A stretch of DNA of 64,000 bases from Sphingopyxis sp. Lineage in GTDB: Bacteria > Pseudomonadota > Alphaproteobacteria > Sphingomonadales > Sphingomonadaceae. Where the stretch lies: the NCBI GenBank assembly GCA_017745175.1, contig JAGHZY010000005.1, positions 1 through 64,000 on the forward strand, written 5' to 3'. The first letter of the stretch is position 1; each line of letters starts with the position of its first letter. Below the pieces are notes generated by a model that did no database searches, was not told the origin of the DNA, and saw only the letters and a list, made by a program, of their open reading frames with translations. Shown piece after piece: positions 41,899 to 50,895 of the stretch. The translations under genes were made by a program, and so were the position numbers.

Positions 41899-43029
41899 TC
41901 AGACGCCGCAGATCAGTTCGCTCTGCCCGCGTGACCTGGCGCTGGCATCGGTGGGGCGGATCGTCGTCACGACCGCAACATCGTCGTCGACCGCAAAGTC
42001 GCCGTTCTTGTCGACCTTGAAACCCATCTGCCGGAAAGCGGCCTGGACCTTGCTGACCGGATCGCCGAACGCGACACCCTGCCATTCGTAGCCGACGATC
42101 ACGGCCGTCACGCGCAGGCCGCGGAATTTCTTGTCGACCGGGAAGTCATATTCTTCCCCGGCCTCTTCGATATTCTGCGCGTCGCGTGCTTTGCGGGCCT
42201 TTTCGAAATAGGGTTCGAGCTCGGGGCCGAGTTCGCAGGTCCGCGCGTCGAACTGGACAAGCGAATTGGCCACCGCACCTTTCGCCGGCGAGGGTTCGGT
42301 CGCGCAGGCCGAAGTCGCCGGGGTGTAACCGACTCCGCCACCCGGCAGTCCGACTTCGGTAAAGCCGTCAGCGGTGGCGCCGACCAGCCGAACCGCCGCG
42401 CCGGGTTTCAGAACCATCTTCGAGGCCGCGCCCGGCTTGGCGCTTTCCAGCACGGTGCACTGCGCGGTGGTGATGCGGTCGCTGCCGTCGAGGCTTGCCA
42501 GCGCGGGCGGAACCGATTTCGCAAGGTTGGCAAGGCTGACGAAGCCGCTGCCGCCGTCGAGCCTGAGCCACGGCTTGCCGCGCTCGTCGGTAACGAGGGT
42601 GCCGCTCGCCTTTTCGCCGCGCTTCAGCGATCCGACGATTTTCGATCCCTGAAGCGACGCCCGGTCGCGCAAATTGGCTTCGGCGACGGCATAGAGCGTT
42701 GCGGTCTCCGCCGCGGCGCGGTCGTCGCCCGCGCCGGCGTTTTCGACGGTAGCGGCCTTGTCCCCCGAGCTTGAGAGGCCGAGCCATGCGCCGCCGCCGA
42801 TCGCGACGGCCAGCAGCGCTGCGCCACCGAGAAGCAGGCCGGTCCGGCGCGGTGCGGGTGAAGCGTTGCCGGCGTTAACATCCGTGACCGGCAAGGGTGC
42901 CGGGGCGATGGCGGGCGAAGCGGCGGGAGCGGCGGCCTCTTCCGGGCCGGAAATCGCGGCGCCGCATGCCGCGCAGAAGCGCGCGTCCGGTGAAAGCGCC
43001 GATCCGCATTCGGAGCAAAAATTCGCCAT
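41899..43029 (-). CDS. Zinc-ribbon membrane protein with SH3-like domain
   Basis: 376 residues. The N-terminal zinc ribbon has C5xxC8 and C19xxC22 (NFCSECGSALSPDARFCAACG), then a Pro/Ala linker, a single membrane helix (TGLLLGGAALLAVAIGGGAWLGL), and an extracytoplasmic region. This starts with an SH3b-like segment (AVAEANLRDRASLQGSKIVGSLKRGEKASG...PWLRLDGGSGFVSLANL), followed by a second SH3-like part and a C-terminal FGDPVSKVQAAFRQMGF. SH3b domains often bind cell-wall peptides. Function unknown; divergent from the TPR-CHAT gene. Confidence 0.8.
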   Translation of the reverse strand: MANFCSECGSALSPDARFCAACGAAISGPEEAAAPAASPAIAPAPLPVTDVNAGNASPAPRRTGLLLGGAALLAVAIGGGAWLGLSSSGDKAATVENAGAGDDRAAAETATLYAVAEANLRDRASLQGSKIVGSLKRGEKASGTLVTDERGKPWLRLDGGSGFVSLANLAKSVPPALASLDGSDRITTAQCTVLESAKPGAASKMVLKPGAAVRLVGATADGFTEVGLPGGGVGYTPATSACATEPSPAKGAVANSLVQFDARTCELGPELEPYFEKARKARDAQNIEEAGEEYDFPVDKKFRGLRVTAVIVGYEWQGVAFGDPVSKVQAAFRQMGFKVDKNGDFAVDDDVAVVTTIRPTDASARSRGQSELICGV

Positions 43030-43374
43030 TCTTCGTTGTCCTTTGATTCGTTGGATCGCATCTCGCGGGCCCGGCTTAGCCAGCGATTGCGCATCGTCGA
43101 TGTGATCGACCGCACATTGATCGAATAATCAATGAAATTCGTATGATAGATACGGATTTGCCGCGCCAGCCGCAATTTTCCGCGGGAAAGCGTTGCCTCG
43201 TGGCCCGCGCAACCGCGGTCGGACGCCATGTCGGCGGTTTTCGACGCTTTAACATCATGCTAGCTGCCGGTGAAATGGTGAGCCTGATCACAATCCGGAG
43301 CATTCGATCCGCTACGAGGGCTTTCGAGACAGGCGAAAGCGATTCCCCCCGCCGACAGAAAAGGACGATCGAAA
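43030..43374. promoter_or_regulatory. Divergent promoter region with inverted repeats
   Basis: 345 bp between the zinc-ribbon and TPR-CHAT genes. It contains ATTGAT-N6-ATCAAT (43116-43133) and CGTAT-N5-ATACG (43140-43154) in an AT-richer pocket, likely binding sites or promoter elements. No gene was accepted here. Confidence 0.45.
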
Positions 43375-46300
43375 ATGTCCCATCGCCGATTGAGCTTCCT
43401 CGCCGCGATCGCCGCGGCACCGTTGTGGGCGTGCATGCCCGCGGCGACTGCCCAGGAAGCGCCCGCGAGCGAGTTCAGCGATGATCAGCAGAAAATGCTC
43501 GACCTCGTCAACAAGGGCATGGACTTCGAGCGCGCGGACAAACCCGTCGAGGCCGAACGCATCTATCGCCGCTGGATCGAGGAAGCGACGAAACGTTATG
43601 GCGCCGACGGTCTGATCACGAGCCTCGGCTACCGGCTGCTCGCCGGCAGTCTCGAAACGCAGAACCGGCTCAAGGAGGCCGAGCCGCTCTGGAAGCGCCT
43701 GCTCGACATCAACCGCGCGCAGCTCGGCGAAGACGACGACGAGACGCTGACCGCCTACATGTTCCTGTCGTCCAACTACATCAGGCAGGGCCGGCCGGGC
43801 GAGGCGCTGCCGCTGCGGCGCGCGATCCTCGCAAAGCGGATCGCGCAGCGGGGAGAGAAGGACGCAAAGACGATCATCGCGACGGCCAACCTCGCCTCGG
43901 TGCTCTCCGAGCTCGGCGAGATGAAGGAAGCCGAGACACTGTTCCGCAAGGCGCTTGCGGTGAGCCTTGAAGTACATGGCGAAAAGCACAGCGAGACCGC
44001 CACGGCCTACGGCAATCTCGGCGACGTGATGCGCAGTCTTGGCCGCTATGACGAGGCCGAACCGATGCTCGAGAAGGCACGCGCGATCGACGAGGCGCTG
44101 CCGGAGACGAAGAGCACCGACATCGCGCTCCGCTATTACAACAACGCGGTGAATTTGGGTGACATGGGTCGCTATTCCGAGGCCGGCGCCGCCGCCGGCA
44201 AGGCGCTCGACCTGTGGCGGACGAGCAAGGGCGACGATAGCCCGCAGGCGGCGCTCGGCTATACCGCGGTCGGCTACGCCCTGATGTCGGAAGGCCGTTT
44301 CGCCGAAGCCGGCGGCGCCTATCGCAAGGCGCTCGACATCCGCCGCGCCCGGCTCGGTGAAGAGCATCCGCTGACCGGCGAGGCCTATAACAATCTCGCG
44401 CTCAACATGGAAAAGCAGGGCCAGCCGCCGAGCGTGATCGAGCCGATGTTCCGCAAGGCGCTCGATATCACGCGCGCATCGCTCGGCGAGACCAGCCAGC
44501 GCACGGCAACCCTCTATGCCAATGTCGCGCATGTCCTGAACGAGCAGGGGCGCTATATCGAGGCCGAGCCCATGTATCGGCGCGCGCTCGACATTCAGGA
44601 ACGGATCACCGGCACCGAACATCCCTCCTATGCGACGACGCTCCTCAATCTTGCCTTCAACACGAGCGACAACGGCCGCGATGATCAGGCCGAGCCGATG
44701 ATGCGGCGCGCGCTCGGCATTTTTCGCGCCAAGTTCGGCGACGACAACCCCGAAACGGCGTGGGCCTATACGAGCCTCGGCTCGACGCTCGGCGCGCTCG
44801 GCCGCCACAGGGAAGAAGCCGAAATGACGGCCAGGGCGCTCGATATCCGGCGCCGCCTGCTCGGCGAGGATCATCCGCTGACGGCCGTCGCCTATAATAA
44901 TGTGGGGGATGCACTGGTCCGCGCCGATGGCGGGCAGGGCGACAAGGCCGCCGAGCCCTATTACCGCCAGTCGCTCGCGATCCTGCTCCGCACGGTGGGC
45001 GAAGCGCACATCGACACCGCGCACGCCTATAGCCGTATCGCATCCAGCCTCGGGCGGCAGGGGAGGGCGGCCGAGGCCGAGCAGGCTGCGGCAAAGGCGG
45101 TCGCGATCGTACGGCGCCTGAACGAGCAGGCCGCCGCGGGTGCGAATGCGGTCACGCTGTCGGCGCTCGACCGGCAGCAGGCCGATCCCGGCCGCAGTAT
45201 CTATACCACCTATATGAACGCCGCCTTTGCCCTGATGAGCGATACGCCGGATGCCGCGGGGCAGTCCGCGATCCAGAACCGTGCCTTTCTCGCCGCTCAG
45301 GACGCGATCAGCTCGGCGTCGGGGCGCGCGGTGCTGCAAACCGCCGCGCGTGCGGCCGCCAAGACGCCACAAATGGCCGAAGCGGTCCGCGAGGAGCAGG
45401 ATCTCGCGGCGCGGGCGAACATGCTCGACAAGAATCTGCTGCGCGCGCTCGGCGACCGCAAACCGGTCGAGGTCACGCGCCTTCGCGGCGAACTTGACGC
45501 CGTGCAGGCGCAGCTTGCGGAGGTCAGCGCGCTGATCGACCGCAAATATCCGGCCTATCGCGAACTGGTGTCGCCGCGTCCGATCAGCCTCGCCGAAACG
45601 CAGAAGGCGCTCCGTCCCGATGAAGCGCTGTTGCTGATGACCGAAGCGGCGAACACCTTCCATCTGTTCGTCGTGACCCCGACCGCGGTCGGCTGGAGCC
45701 GTCCGGGGCGCGAGATCGACATCATCCTCAAACAGATTTCGGACCTGCGCTGCGACGTCGATTATGCGACCTGTAGCGACGCACGCAAGGCCGAGCTCGA
45801 CGCGCTGCCGACCACCGAAAAGGAGCAGGAAGGCCAGCGTCGCTTCGATCTCGATACGTCGCACGCGCTGTATCAGGCACTGATCGAGCCGGTCGAGCCG
45901 CTGCTCAAGGGTACGAAACGCCTGTATGTGACGAGCTCGGGCAAGCTCGGCGATCTGCCGCTCGCGCTGCTTTCCACATCCGCGCTTCCGGCGGGCGCCG
46001 ACATGGCCGACCCCGATGTGCTCGCCCGCGCACAATGGCTTGCCAACCGATACGCCTTTACCAGCCTGCCCTCGGTTGCGTCGCTTACGCTTGCGCGTGA
46101 CCCGCGCGCCAGGGCCGGCATCGAAAGTTTTCGCGGCTATGGCGCGCCGGTCCTGCTCGGCGGCGATACCGGCTCGCGCGCGGCGACGGGCGTCGGCGTT
46201 TTCGATGCCGTATCCGACGCGGGCTCGCCGCTCGCCGACCCCGACGCGCTTCGCAAGCTCGCACCGCTGCCGGGTACGAAGGTCGAGTTGACGGCGATGG

Positions 46301-46890
46301 CCGGGCTGTTCGGCGCATCGGACAAGAGTCTCACGCTCGATCGCGGCGCGACCGAAGCGGCCTTGCGACAGGATGCCACGCTGGCAAAAAGCCGCGTGAT
46401 CGCGATCGCGACGCACGGCCTGCTTCCCGATCCGCAGATCGGGCTGGGCGAGCCCGGCCTCGTCATGACGCCGCCCGCGACGCCGAGCGACCTCGACGAT
46501 GGCCTGCTGACCGCGACCGAAGCCGCGCAACTCGATCTTTCGGCGGACTGGGTCATCCTTTCCGCGTGCAACACCGCGTCCGCCAGCAATTCGGGCGGCA
46601 GCGACAGCCTGTCGGCGCTTGCCCGCGGCTTTCTCTACGCCGGCGCCGACGCGCTTCTCGCCAGCCACTGGCGCGTATCGGACGATGCGACGGCGGCGCT
46701 GACGGTCGAGACGCTCATGACGCGGCGAGCAGATCCGGGGATGACGCGCGCGCAGGCGCTGCAGATGGGGATGAATGCCGTGCGCACCGGAAAGCGCGCC
46801 GACGGAAGCGTCGTTCCCGGATGGCGCCCGGCATGGGCCCATCCCGGCGCTTGGGCGGCGTTCACCAATATATCAAACCGCGACGAATAG
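43375..46890 (+). CDS. Secreted TPR-CHAT protein (caspase-like peptidase fold)
   Basis: 1171 residues. Signal peptide MSHRRLSFLAAIAAAPLWACMPAATAQ. Residues ~35-600 are about thirteen 42-residue tetratricopeptide repeats of the kinesin-light-chain type (e.g. AEPMYRRALDIQERITGTEH, NNLALNMEKQGQ). A helical linker follows (~600-760), then a C-terminal CHAT domain with catalytic His1014 (IAIATHGLLPD) and Cys1065 (VILSACNTASASNSGGSDSLSALARGFLYAGADALLASHW). CHAT proteins are clan-CD proteases, including the gasdermin-cleaving and CRISPR Craspase peptidases. A signal peptide puts this one outside the cytoplasm. Targets unknown. Confidence 0.92.
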   Translation: MSHRRLSFLAAIAAAPLWACMPAATAQEAPASEFSDDQQKMLDLVNKGMDFERADKPVEAERIYRRWIEEATKRYGADGLITSLGYRLLAGSLETQNRLKEAEPLWKRLLDINRAQLGEDDDETLTAYMFLSSNYIRQGRPGEALPLRRAILAKRIAQRGEKDAKTIIATANLASVLSELGEMKEAETLFRKALAVSLEVHGEKHSETATAYGNLGDVMRSLGRYDEAEPMLEKARAIDEALPETKSTDIALRYYNNAVNLGDMGRYSEAGAAAGKALDLWRTSKGDDSPQAALGYTAVGYALMSEGRFAEAGGAYRKALDIRRARLGEEHPLTGEAYNNLALNMEKQGQPPSVIEPMFRKALDITRASLGETSQRTATLYANVAHVLNEQGRYIEAEPMYRRALDIQERITGTEHPSYATTLLNLAFNTSDNGRDDQAEPMMRRALGIFRAKFGDDNPETAWAYTSLGSTLGALGRHREEAEMTARALDIRRRLLGEDHPLTAVAYNNVGDALVRADGGQGDKAAEPYYRQSLAILLRTVGEAHIDTAHAYSRIASSLGRQGRAAEAEQAAAKAVAIVRRLNEQAAAGANAVTLSALDRQQADPGRSIYTTYMNAAFALMSDTPDAAGQSAIQNRAFLAAQDAISSASGRAVLQTAARAAAKTPQMAEAVREEQDLAARANMLDKNLLRALGDRKPVEVTRLRGELDAVQAQLAEVSALIDRKYPAYRELVSPRPISLAETQKALRPDEALLLMTEAANTFHLFVVTPTAVGWSRPGREIDIILKQISDLRCDVDYATCSDARKAELDALPTTEKEQEGQRRFDLDTSHALYQALIEPVEPLLKGTKRLYVTSSGKLGDLPLALLSTSALPAGADMADPDVLARAQWLANRYAFTSLPSVASLTLARDPRARAGIESFRGYGAPVLLGGDTGSRAATGVGVFDAVSDAGSPLADPDALRKLAPLPGTKVELTAMAGLFGASDKSLTLDRGATEAALRQDATLAKSRVIAIATHGLLPDPQIGLGEPGLVMTPPATPSDLDDGLLTATEAAQLDLSADWVILSACNTASASNSGGSDSLSALARGFLYAGADALLASHWRVSDDATAALTVETLMTRRADPGMTRAQALQMGMNAVRTGKRADGSVVPGWRPAWAHPGAWAAFTNISNRDE

Positions 46891-46980
46891 GCGCCCGGAG
46901 CGGTCATTTCAGGGCCCTGCGAGGGACCGGCGCAAAGCCGTTTGATTTTACGCGCGCCAACGACCCTGCGGCACGTTTTA

Positions 46981-47022
46981 CGCGCGGTCCAAACCGGCAG
47001 GACCGCGCTGCAGGGCGCCCTG
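46981..47022. terminator. Paired hairpins between convergent TPR-CHAT and hlyD genes
   Basis: An 8-bp stem CGCGGTCC/GGACCGCG (46981-47005, loop 9 nt) is followed by a perfect 16-bp palindrome TGCAGGGCGCCCTGCA (47007-47022). The 213-bp gap holds no gene. Probably bidirectional termination. Confidence 0.5.
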
Positions 47023-47103
47023 CATCGCCTTCAGTCAAGGCGGCTGGCGGCGCGCCGAACCGGCATCGGTCAAACCCCGATGACGATCGGGTTGTCGCGC
47101 GCG

Positions 47104-48498
47104 TCAGCGTTCGCGCGCGGCCGTCGCACGAATCTCGTCGATCGGGCTCAGCAGATAGGAGGCGAGCGAGCGGCGGCCGGTGCGGATGTCGGCGGTCACC
47201 GCCATGCCGGGAGTGAGGGGTATTTTCGCTCCGTCTCTCAGGATCGTCGTGCGGTCCAGCGCGACCCGCGCGGTGTAGATCAGCCCGCGCTTCTCGTCCT
47301 GGATCGCGTCCGAACTGATCTGCTCGAGCCTGCCCGGCACGGCGCCGTAACGCGTGAAGGGAAAGGCCTCGATCTTGAGTGCAACCGGCTGTCCGGCGGC
47401 GACGAAGCCGACATCCTTGTTGGCGATCGCGACTTCGGCGACCAGCTTCCCGCGCGCGGGTACGATCACCATGATCGGCTTCGCTGCCTCGACCACGCCG
47501 CCGACGGTGTGGACGGCAAGCTGTGTGACCGTGCCGTCGACGGGGCTGACGAGGCGCTGGAGGCTGCTGCGTTTCGTCGCCTTGGTCAGCTCCTCCTTGC
47601 GCAGTCGCGCGTCGCTTTCGGCCTTGGCGAGATCGGCGAGGACGCGGGCGCGCGCCTCGGCGGTGGATTGGCTCGAATTGCCGCCGGCCACTGCGATCTG
47701 TGCCTCGGCCTTGCGCGCGGTGGCGAGCGCGGCATCGCGGTCGCGCGCGGCGACGAGGCGCTGGCGGCGCATCTCGATCACGCGCAGCTTCGAGACATAG
47801 CCTTTTTCGAGCAGCGTTTCGTTGGCGGCGATCTGTTCGTCGAGCAGCGGCAGTGTCTCGCCGAGCTTGGTCGCCTGAATTTCTGCCTCGGCGCGGGCGG
47901 CACGGGCGGCGCGGGTGTCGGCGGCATGCGTCCGGCCGGCCGCCTGAATCTCTGTAAGCTGGGCCCGGGCGAGCGCGATCTGGGTGGCGGCCACATCGGC
48001 CGTGGTGCCGGGGGGTGGGGTGAAGCGCAGACCATGGCCGTCGAGCGCGGACAGTATGGCGCGCAGCCGCGCGGCGTCGAGCATGGCGGTCTCCAGCGCC
48101 TTGCCGGCTTGCGCCGTGTCGGCATCCGAGACGGTAGGATCGAGCTCGACCAGCGGCTGGCCGGCGCGGACGCTCTGGCCATCGCGGACCAATATGGCGT
48201 GGACGATCCCCGCCGCGCCGGGCTGGATCAGCTTGACGTCGTCGGCGGGCGCCAGCTTGCCCGGCGCGGATGCGACGACGTCGACCCGGCCAAGGACCAG
48301 CCAGAGCAGTGCGGCTGCGAGCAGGCCGAGCAACAGCCATGTGGTGACCCGCGCGGTCGGCGACACGGGGCGCTCGACCACCTCGAGTGCGGCGGGAAGG
48401 AAGTCGGTCTCCTCGACGCGCATGACTCCGCGCGACCGCACACGCTCGTTGTCGAGTGCGTCGCGAACGGCAGTCCAGTGACGCGTGAGCGCGTTCAT
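47104..48498 (-). CDS. Type I secretion membrane-fusion protein (HlyD family)
   Basis: 464 residues. One N-terminal membrane helix (TTWLLLGLLAAALLWLVLG), then VDVVASAPGKLAPADDVKLIQPGAAGIVHAILVRDGQSVRAGQPLVELD (lipoyl half), a long coiled-coil hairpin (~120-300), the second lipoyl half LVSPVDGTVTQLAVHTVGGVVEAAKPIMVIVP, and the C-terminal family signature GLIYTARVALDR...LTPGMAVTADIRTGRRSLASYLLSPI. It bridges the inner-membrane ABC exporter to an outer-membrane TolC, absent from this window. Its ATG overlaps the ABC gene stop (ATGA). Confidence 0.94.
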   Translation of the reverse strand: MNALTRHWTAVRDALDNERVRSRGVMRVEETDFLPAALEVVERPVSPTARVTTWLLLGLLAAALLWLVLGRVDVVASAPGKLAPADDVKLIQPGAAGIVHAILVRDGQSVRAGQPLVELDPTVSDADTAQAGKALETAMLDAARLRAILSALDGHGLRFTPPPGTTADVAATQIALARAQLTEIQAAGRTHAADTRAARAARAEAEIQATKLGETLPLLDEQIAANETLLEKGYVSKLRVIEMRRQRLVAARDRDAALATARKAEAQIAVAGGNSSQSTAEARARVLADLAKAESDARLRKEELTKATKRSSLQRLVSPVDGTVTQLAVHTVGGVVEAAKPIMVIVPARGKLVAEVAIANKDVGFVAAGQPVALKIEAFPFTRYGAVPGRLEQISSDAIQDEKRGLIYTARVALDRTTILRDGAKIPLTPGMAVTADIRTGRRSLASYLLSPIDEIRATAARER

Positions 48499-50648
48499 GC
48501 CGCGGCTCCCGCCTGAACGCCGATCTGGCGGTGATGGAGCGCGGCATAGCGGCCGCCGAGACGGAGAAGCTCGTCGTGCGTGCCGCTTTCGACGATGCGC
48601 CCCTTGTCGAGTGTCAGGATGCGGTCGCACTGGCGGATGGCGGAGAGGCGATGCGCGATGATCAGCACGGTGCGGCCGGCGGCGATCGCCTTGAGGTTAC
48701 GCTGGACGATCTCTTCGCTCTCGGCGTCGAGCGCCGAGGTCGCCTCGTCGAGGATCAGGATGCGCGGATTGGTGATCAGCGCGCGGGCGATGGCGAGGCG
48801 CTGGCGCTGGCCGCCCGAGAAGTTGACGCCACGCTCCTCGACGATCGTGTCATAGCCCCGTGGCAGCTCGAGGATGAAGTCGTGCGCGCCGGCGAGGCGG
48901 GCGGCGGTCATCACCCGATCGATCGGCATGGCGGGATCGGCGAGCGCGATATTCTCGCGGATCGAGCGGTTGAACAGGATATTCTCCTGCAGCACCACCC
49001 CGATCTGGCGGCGCAGCCACGCGGGGTCGATCTGGGCGATGTCGACGCCGTCGATCAGCACGCGGCCGCTTGCGGGCAGATAGAGGCGCTGGAGCAATTT
49101 GGTGAGCGTCGACTTGCCCGAGCCCGACGCTCCGGCGATGCCAAGTGTGGCGCCGGCGGGAAGATCGAGATCGATGTCGTCAAGCGTCCACGGGCCGTCG
49201 GCGGCATAGCGGAAGCGGACGCTCTCGAAGCGGACATGGCCCTGGAGGGCGGGCAAAGCGGTGCGCGATCCGGCGCCGGGCTCGGGGCCGCTGTTGAGGA
49301 TGTCGCCGATCCGCTGAACCGAGAGGCGCACCTGCTGGAAGTCCTGCCAGAGCTGCGCCATGCGGATGACCGGACCCGAGACGCGCTGGGCGAACATGTT
49401 GAACGCGACCAGCCCGCCGATAGTCAGCGCGCCCGCGATGACCTGTTGCGCGCCGAAGAACAGGATCGCGGCGAGGCTGAGCTTGGAAATGAGCTGGACC
49501 GCCTGACTGCCCGAATTGCCGAGGTTGATCACGCGCTGATTGGCGGCGCTGTACGCGGCGAGCTGGCGTTCCCAGCGGTCCTGCCATTGCGGTTCGACCG
49601 CGGCCGCCTTGAGCGTTTGCATGCCCGAGACGCTCTCGACGAGCAGCGCGTTGTTCGCGGCTCCGCGCGCGAATTTTTCGTCGAGCCGGCGGCGCAAGGG
49701 ACCGGTGACGACGAGCGAGACGATCACATAGGCGGGGAGGGTGAGCGCGACGATGACGAAGAGCAAAGGCGAATAGAGCCACATCGCGACCATGAAGACG
49801 ATCGTGAACAGCGGATCGACCAACACGGTGAGCGAGGCATTCGTCATGAACTCGCGTACCGTCTCCAGCTCGCGGACGCGGGTAACGGTGTCGCCGACGC
49901 GGCGATTTTCGAACCAGCCGAGCGGCAGGCGGAGCAGGTGGCGGAAGAGGCGGCTGCCCAGTTCGACATCCAGTTTCTGGCTCGTTTCCGAATAGAGCCG
50001 GGTGCGCAGCCAGCCGAACGCAACTTCCCAGAGCGAGACGGCCACCAGCCCGATGGCGAGCACCTGAAGGGTGGCGAAACTGTTGTGCGCGAGCACCTTG
50101 TCGACGACATTCTGGAAAAACAGCGGCGCGGCGAGGCCGAGCAGGTTGAGCGCAAGGGTGATCAGCAGCACCTCGCCAATCAGCTTCCGGTATTTGACGA
50201 TCTGGGGGACGAACCAGGTCATGTCGAAGGTCGGCGCGGCAACCTGCGCGGCGTCGCGGGTCGCAACGAGGAGCAGCCTCCCCGACCAGCGGGCCTCCAG
50301 CGCGGCGCGGTTCCAGCGCTCGATCGCGGCACCGGGGCGCTGGATCGCCACGGCATCCTCGCCGACGCGGCCGATCACGAACCAGCCCTCGGTTCCGCTG
50401 GCCATCACGGGCATGGGAAGGCGCCGCAATCGTTCGAAATTTGCGGTCGTGGCGCGGGCGCGGACGCCATCGATTCGCTTTGCCAGACGCACCAGATCGG
50501 ATGCCGTGACGGGGTCGGCATGGCCGAGGCTGTGGCGCAGCTCCACCGGGTCCGCGACAATGCGGTGCATCGCGAGGATCTGGGCGAAGGCGGCGAGCCC
50601 GTCGTCCGCGGGCGGCTCCGACGTCCCGAGGGACAGGTCCTGCTGCAC
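48495..50648 (-). CDS. Type I secretion ABC exporter (HlyB-type)
   Basis: 717 residues. The GTG at 50648 has GGAG at good spacing. The N-terminal C39-like domain (GLAAFAQILAMHRIVADPVELRHSLGH...) lacks the catalytic Cys, so it is a substrate-docking CLD as in HlyB rather than a leader peptidase. Then six membrane helices and an ATPase: Walker A GASGSGKST, signature FSGGQRQ, Walker B ILILDEATSALD, His-loop IIAHRLS. HlyB-type exporters handle RTX cargo with uncleaved C-terminal signals, matching the adjacent RTX genes. Divergent from the large RTX gene across about 250 bp. Confidence 0.95.
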   Translation of the reverse strand: MQQDLSLGTSEPPADDGLAAFAQILAMHRIVADPVELRHSLGHADPVTASDLVRLAKRIDGVRARATTANFERLRRLPMPVMASGTEGWFVIGRVGEDAVAIQRPGAAIERWNRAALEARWSGRLLLVATRDAAQVAAPTFDMTWFVPQIVKYRKLIGEVLLITLALNLLGLAAPLFFQNVVDKVLAHNSFATLQVLAIGLVAVSLWEVAFGWLRTRLYSETSQKLDVELGSRLFRHLLRLPLGWFENRRVGDTVTRVRELETVREFMTNASLTVLVDPLFTIVFMVAMWLYSPLLFVIVALTLPAYVIVSLVVTGPLRRRLDEKFARGAANNALLVESVSGMQTLKAAAVEPQWQDRWERQLAAYSAANQRVINLGNSGSQAVQLISKLSLAAILFFGAQQVIAGALTIGGLVAFNMFAQRVSGPVIRMAQLWQDFQQVRLSVQRIGDILNSGPEPGAGSRTALPALQGHVRFESVRFRYAADGPWTLDDIDLDLPAGATLGIAGASGSGKSTLTKLLQRLYLPASGRVLIDGVDIAQIDPAWLRRQIGVVLQENILFNRSIRENIALADPAMPIDRVMTAARLAGAHDFILELPRGYDTIVEERGVNFSGGQRQRLAIARALITNPRILILDEATSALDAESEEIVQRNLKAIAAGRTVLIIAHRLSAIRQCDRILTLDKGRIVESGTHDELLRLGGRYAALHHRQIGVQAGAAA

Positions 50649-50895
50649 GGTGCGTCTCCGATCGGATTCCTGGGGCGTTGACAATCTGCGAGGTGCGGCA
50701 ACGCGAAGCGTCCGGCACGAACCTTGGTAGCGGTCAAAGCGGGGAGAGCGAAGGCACCGCGGCTCCGGTCGTCGGAGCAAAGGGGCGGCTCGGCTTTCGC
50801 AGATGCAGCATATGGTTGACCCGGGTGCCGTCGCGGGCTGTCTGGTCGCGATTGCGCGGGGGGTATCTTTTCAGGCTTATGACGGGAGCCCTGCC

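Noticed and set aside
43143..43484. Small rightward ORF in the divergent region before the TPR-CHAT gene
   Set aside because: It overlaps the TPR-CHAT start in another frame, lacks a ribosome site, and has no family resemblance.
43312..46842. An 1176-codon open frame antisense to the TPR-CHAT gene
   Set aside because: Arg/Gly/Ala-rich mirror of a high-GC coding strand; the sense protein has clear TPR and CHAT motifs and a signal peptide.
50280..50648. C39 peptidase domain in the ABC exporter, implying double-Gly leader cleavage
   Set aside because: The catalytic Cys is absent (AAFAQILAMHRI), so it is a HlyB-type docking domain; the neighbouring cargos lack double-Gly leaders.
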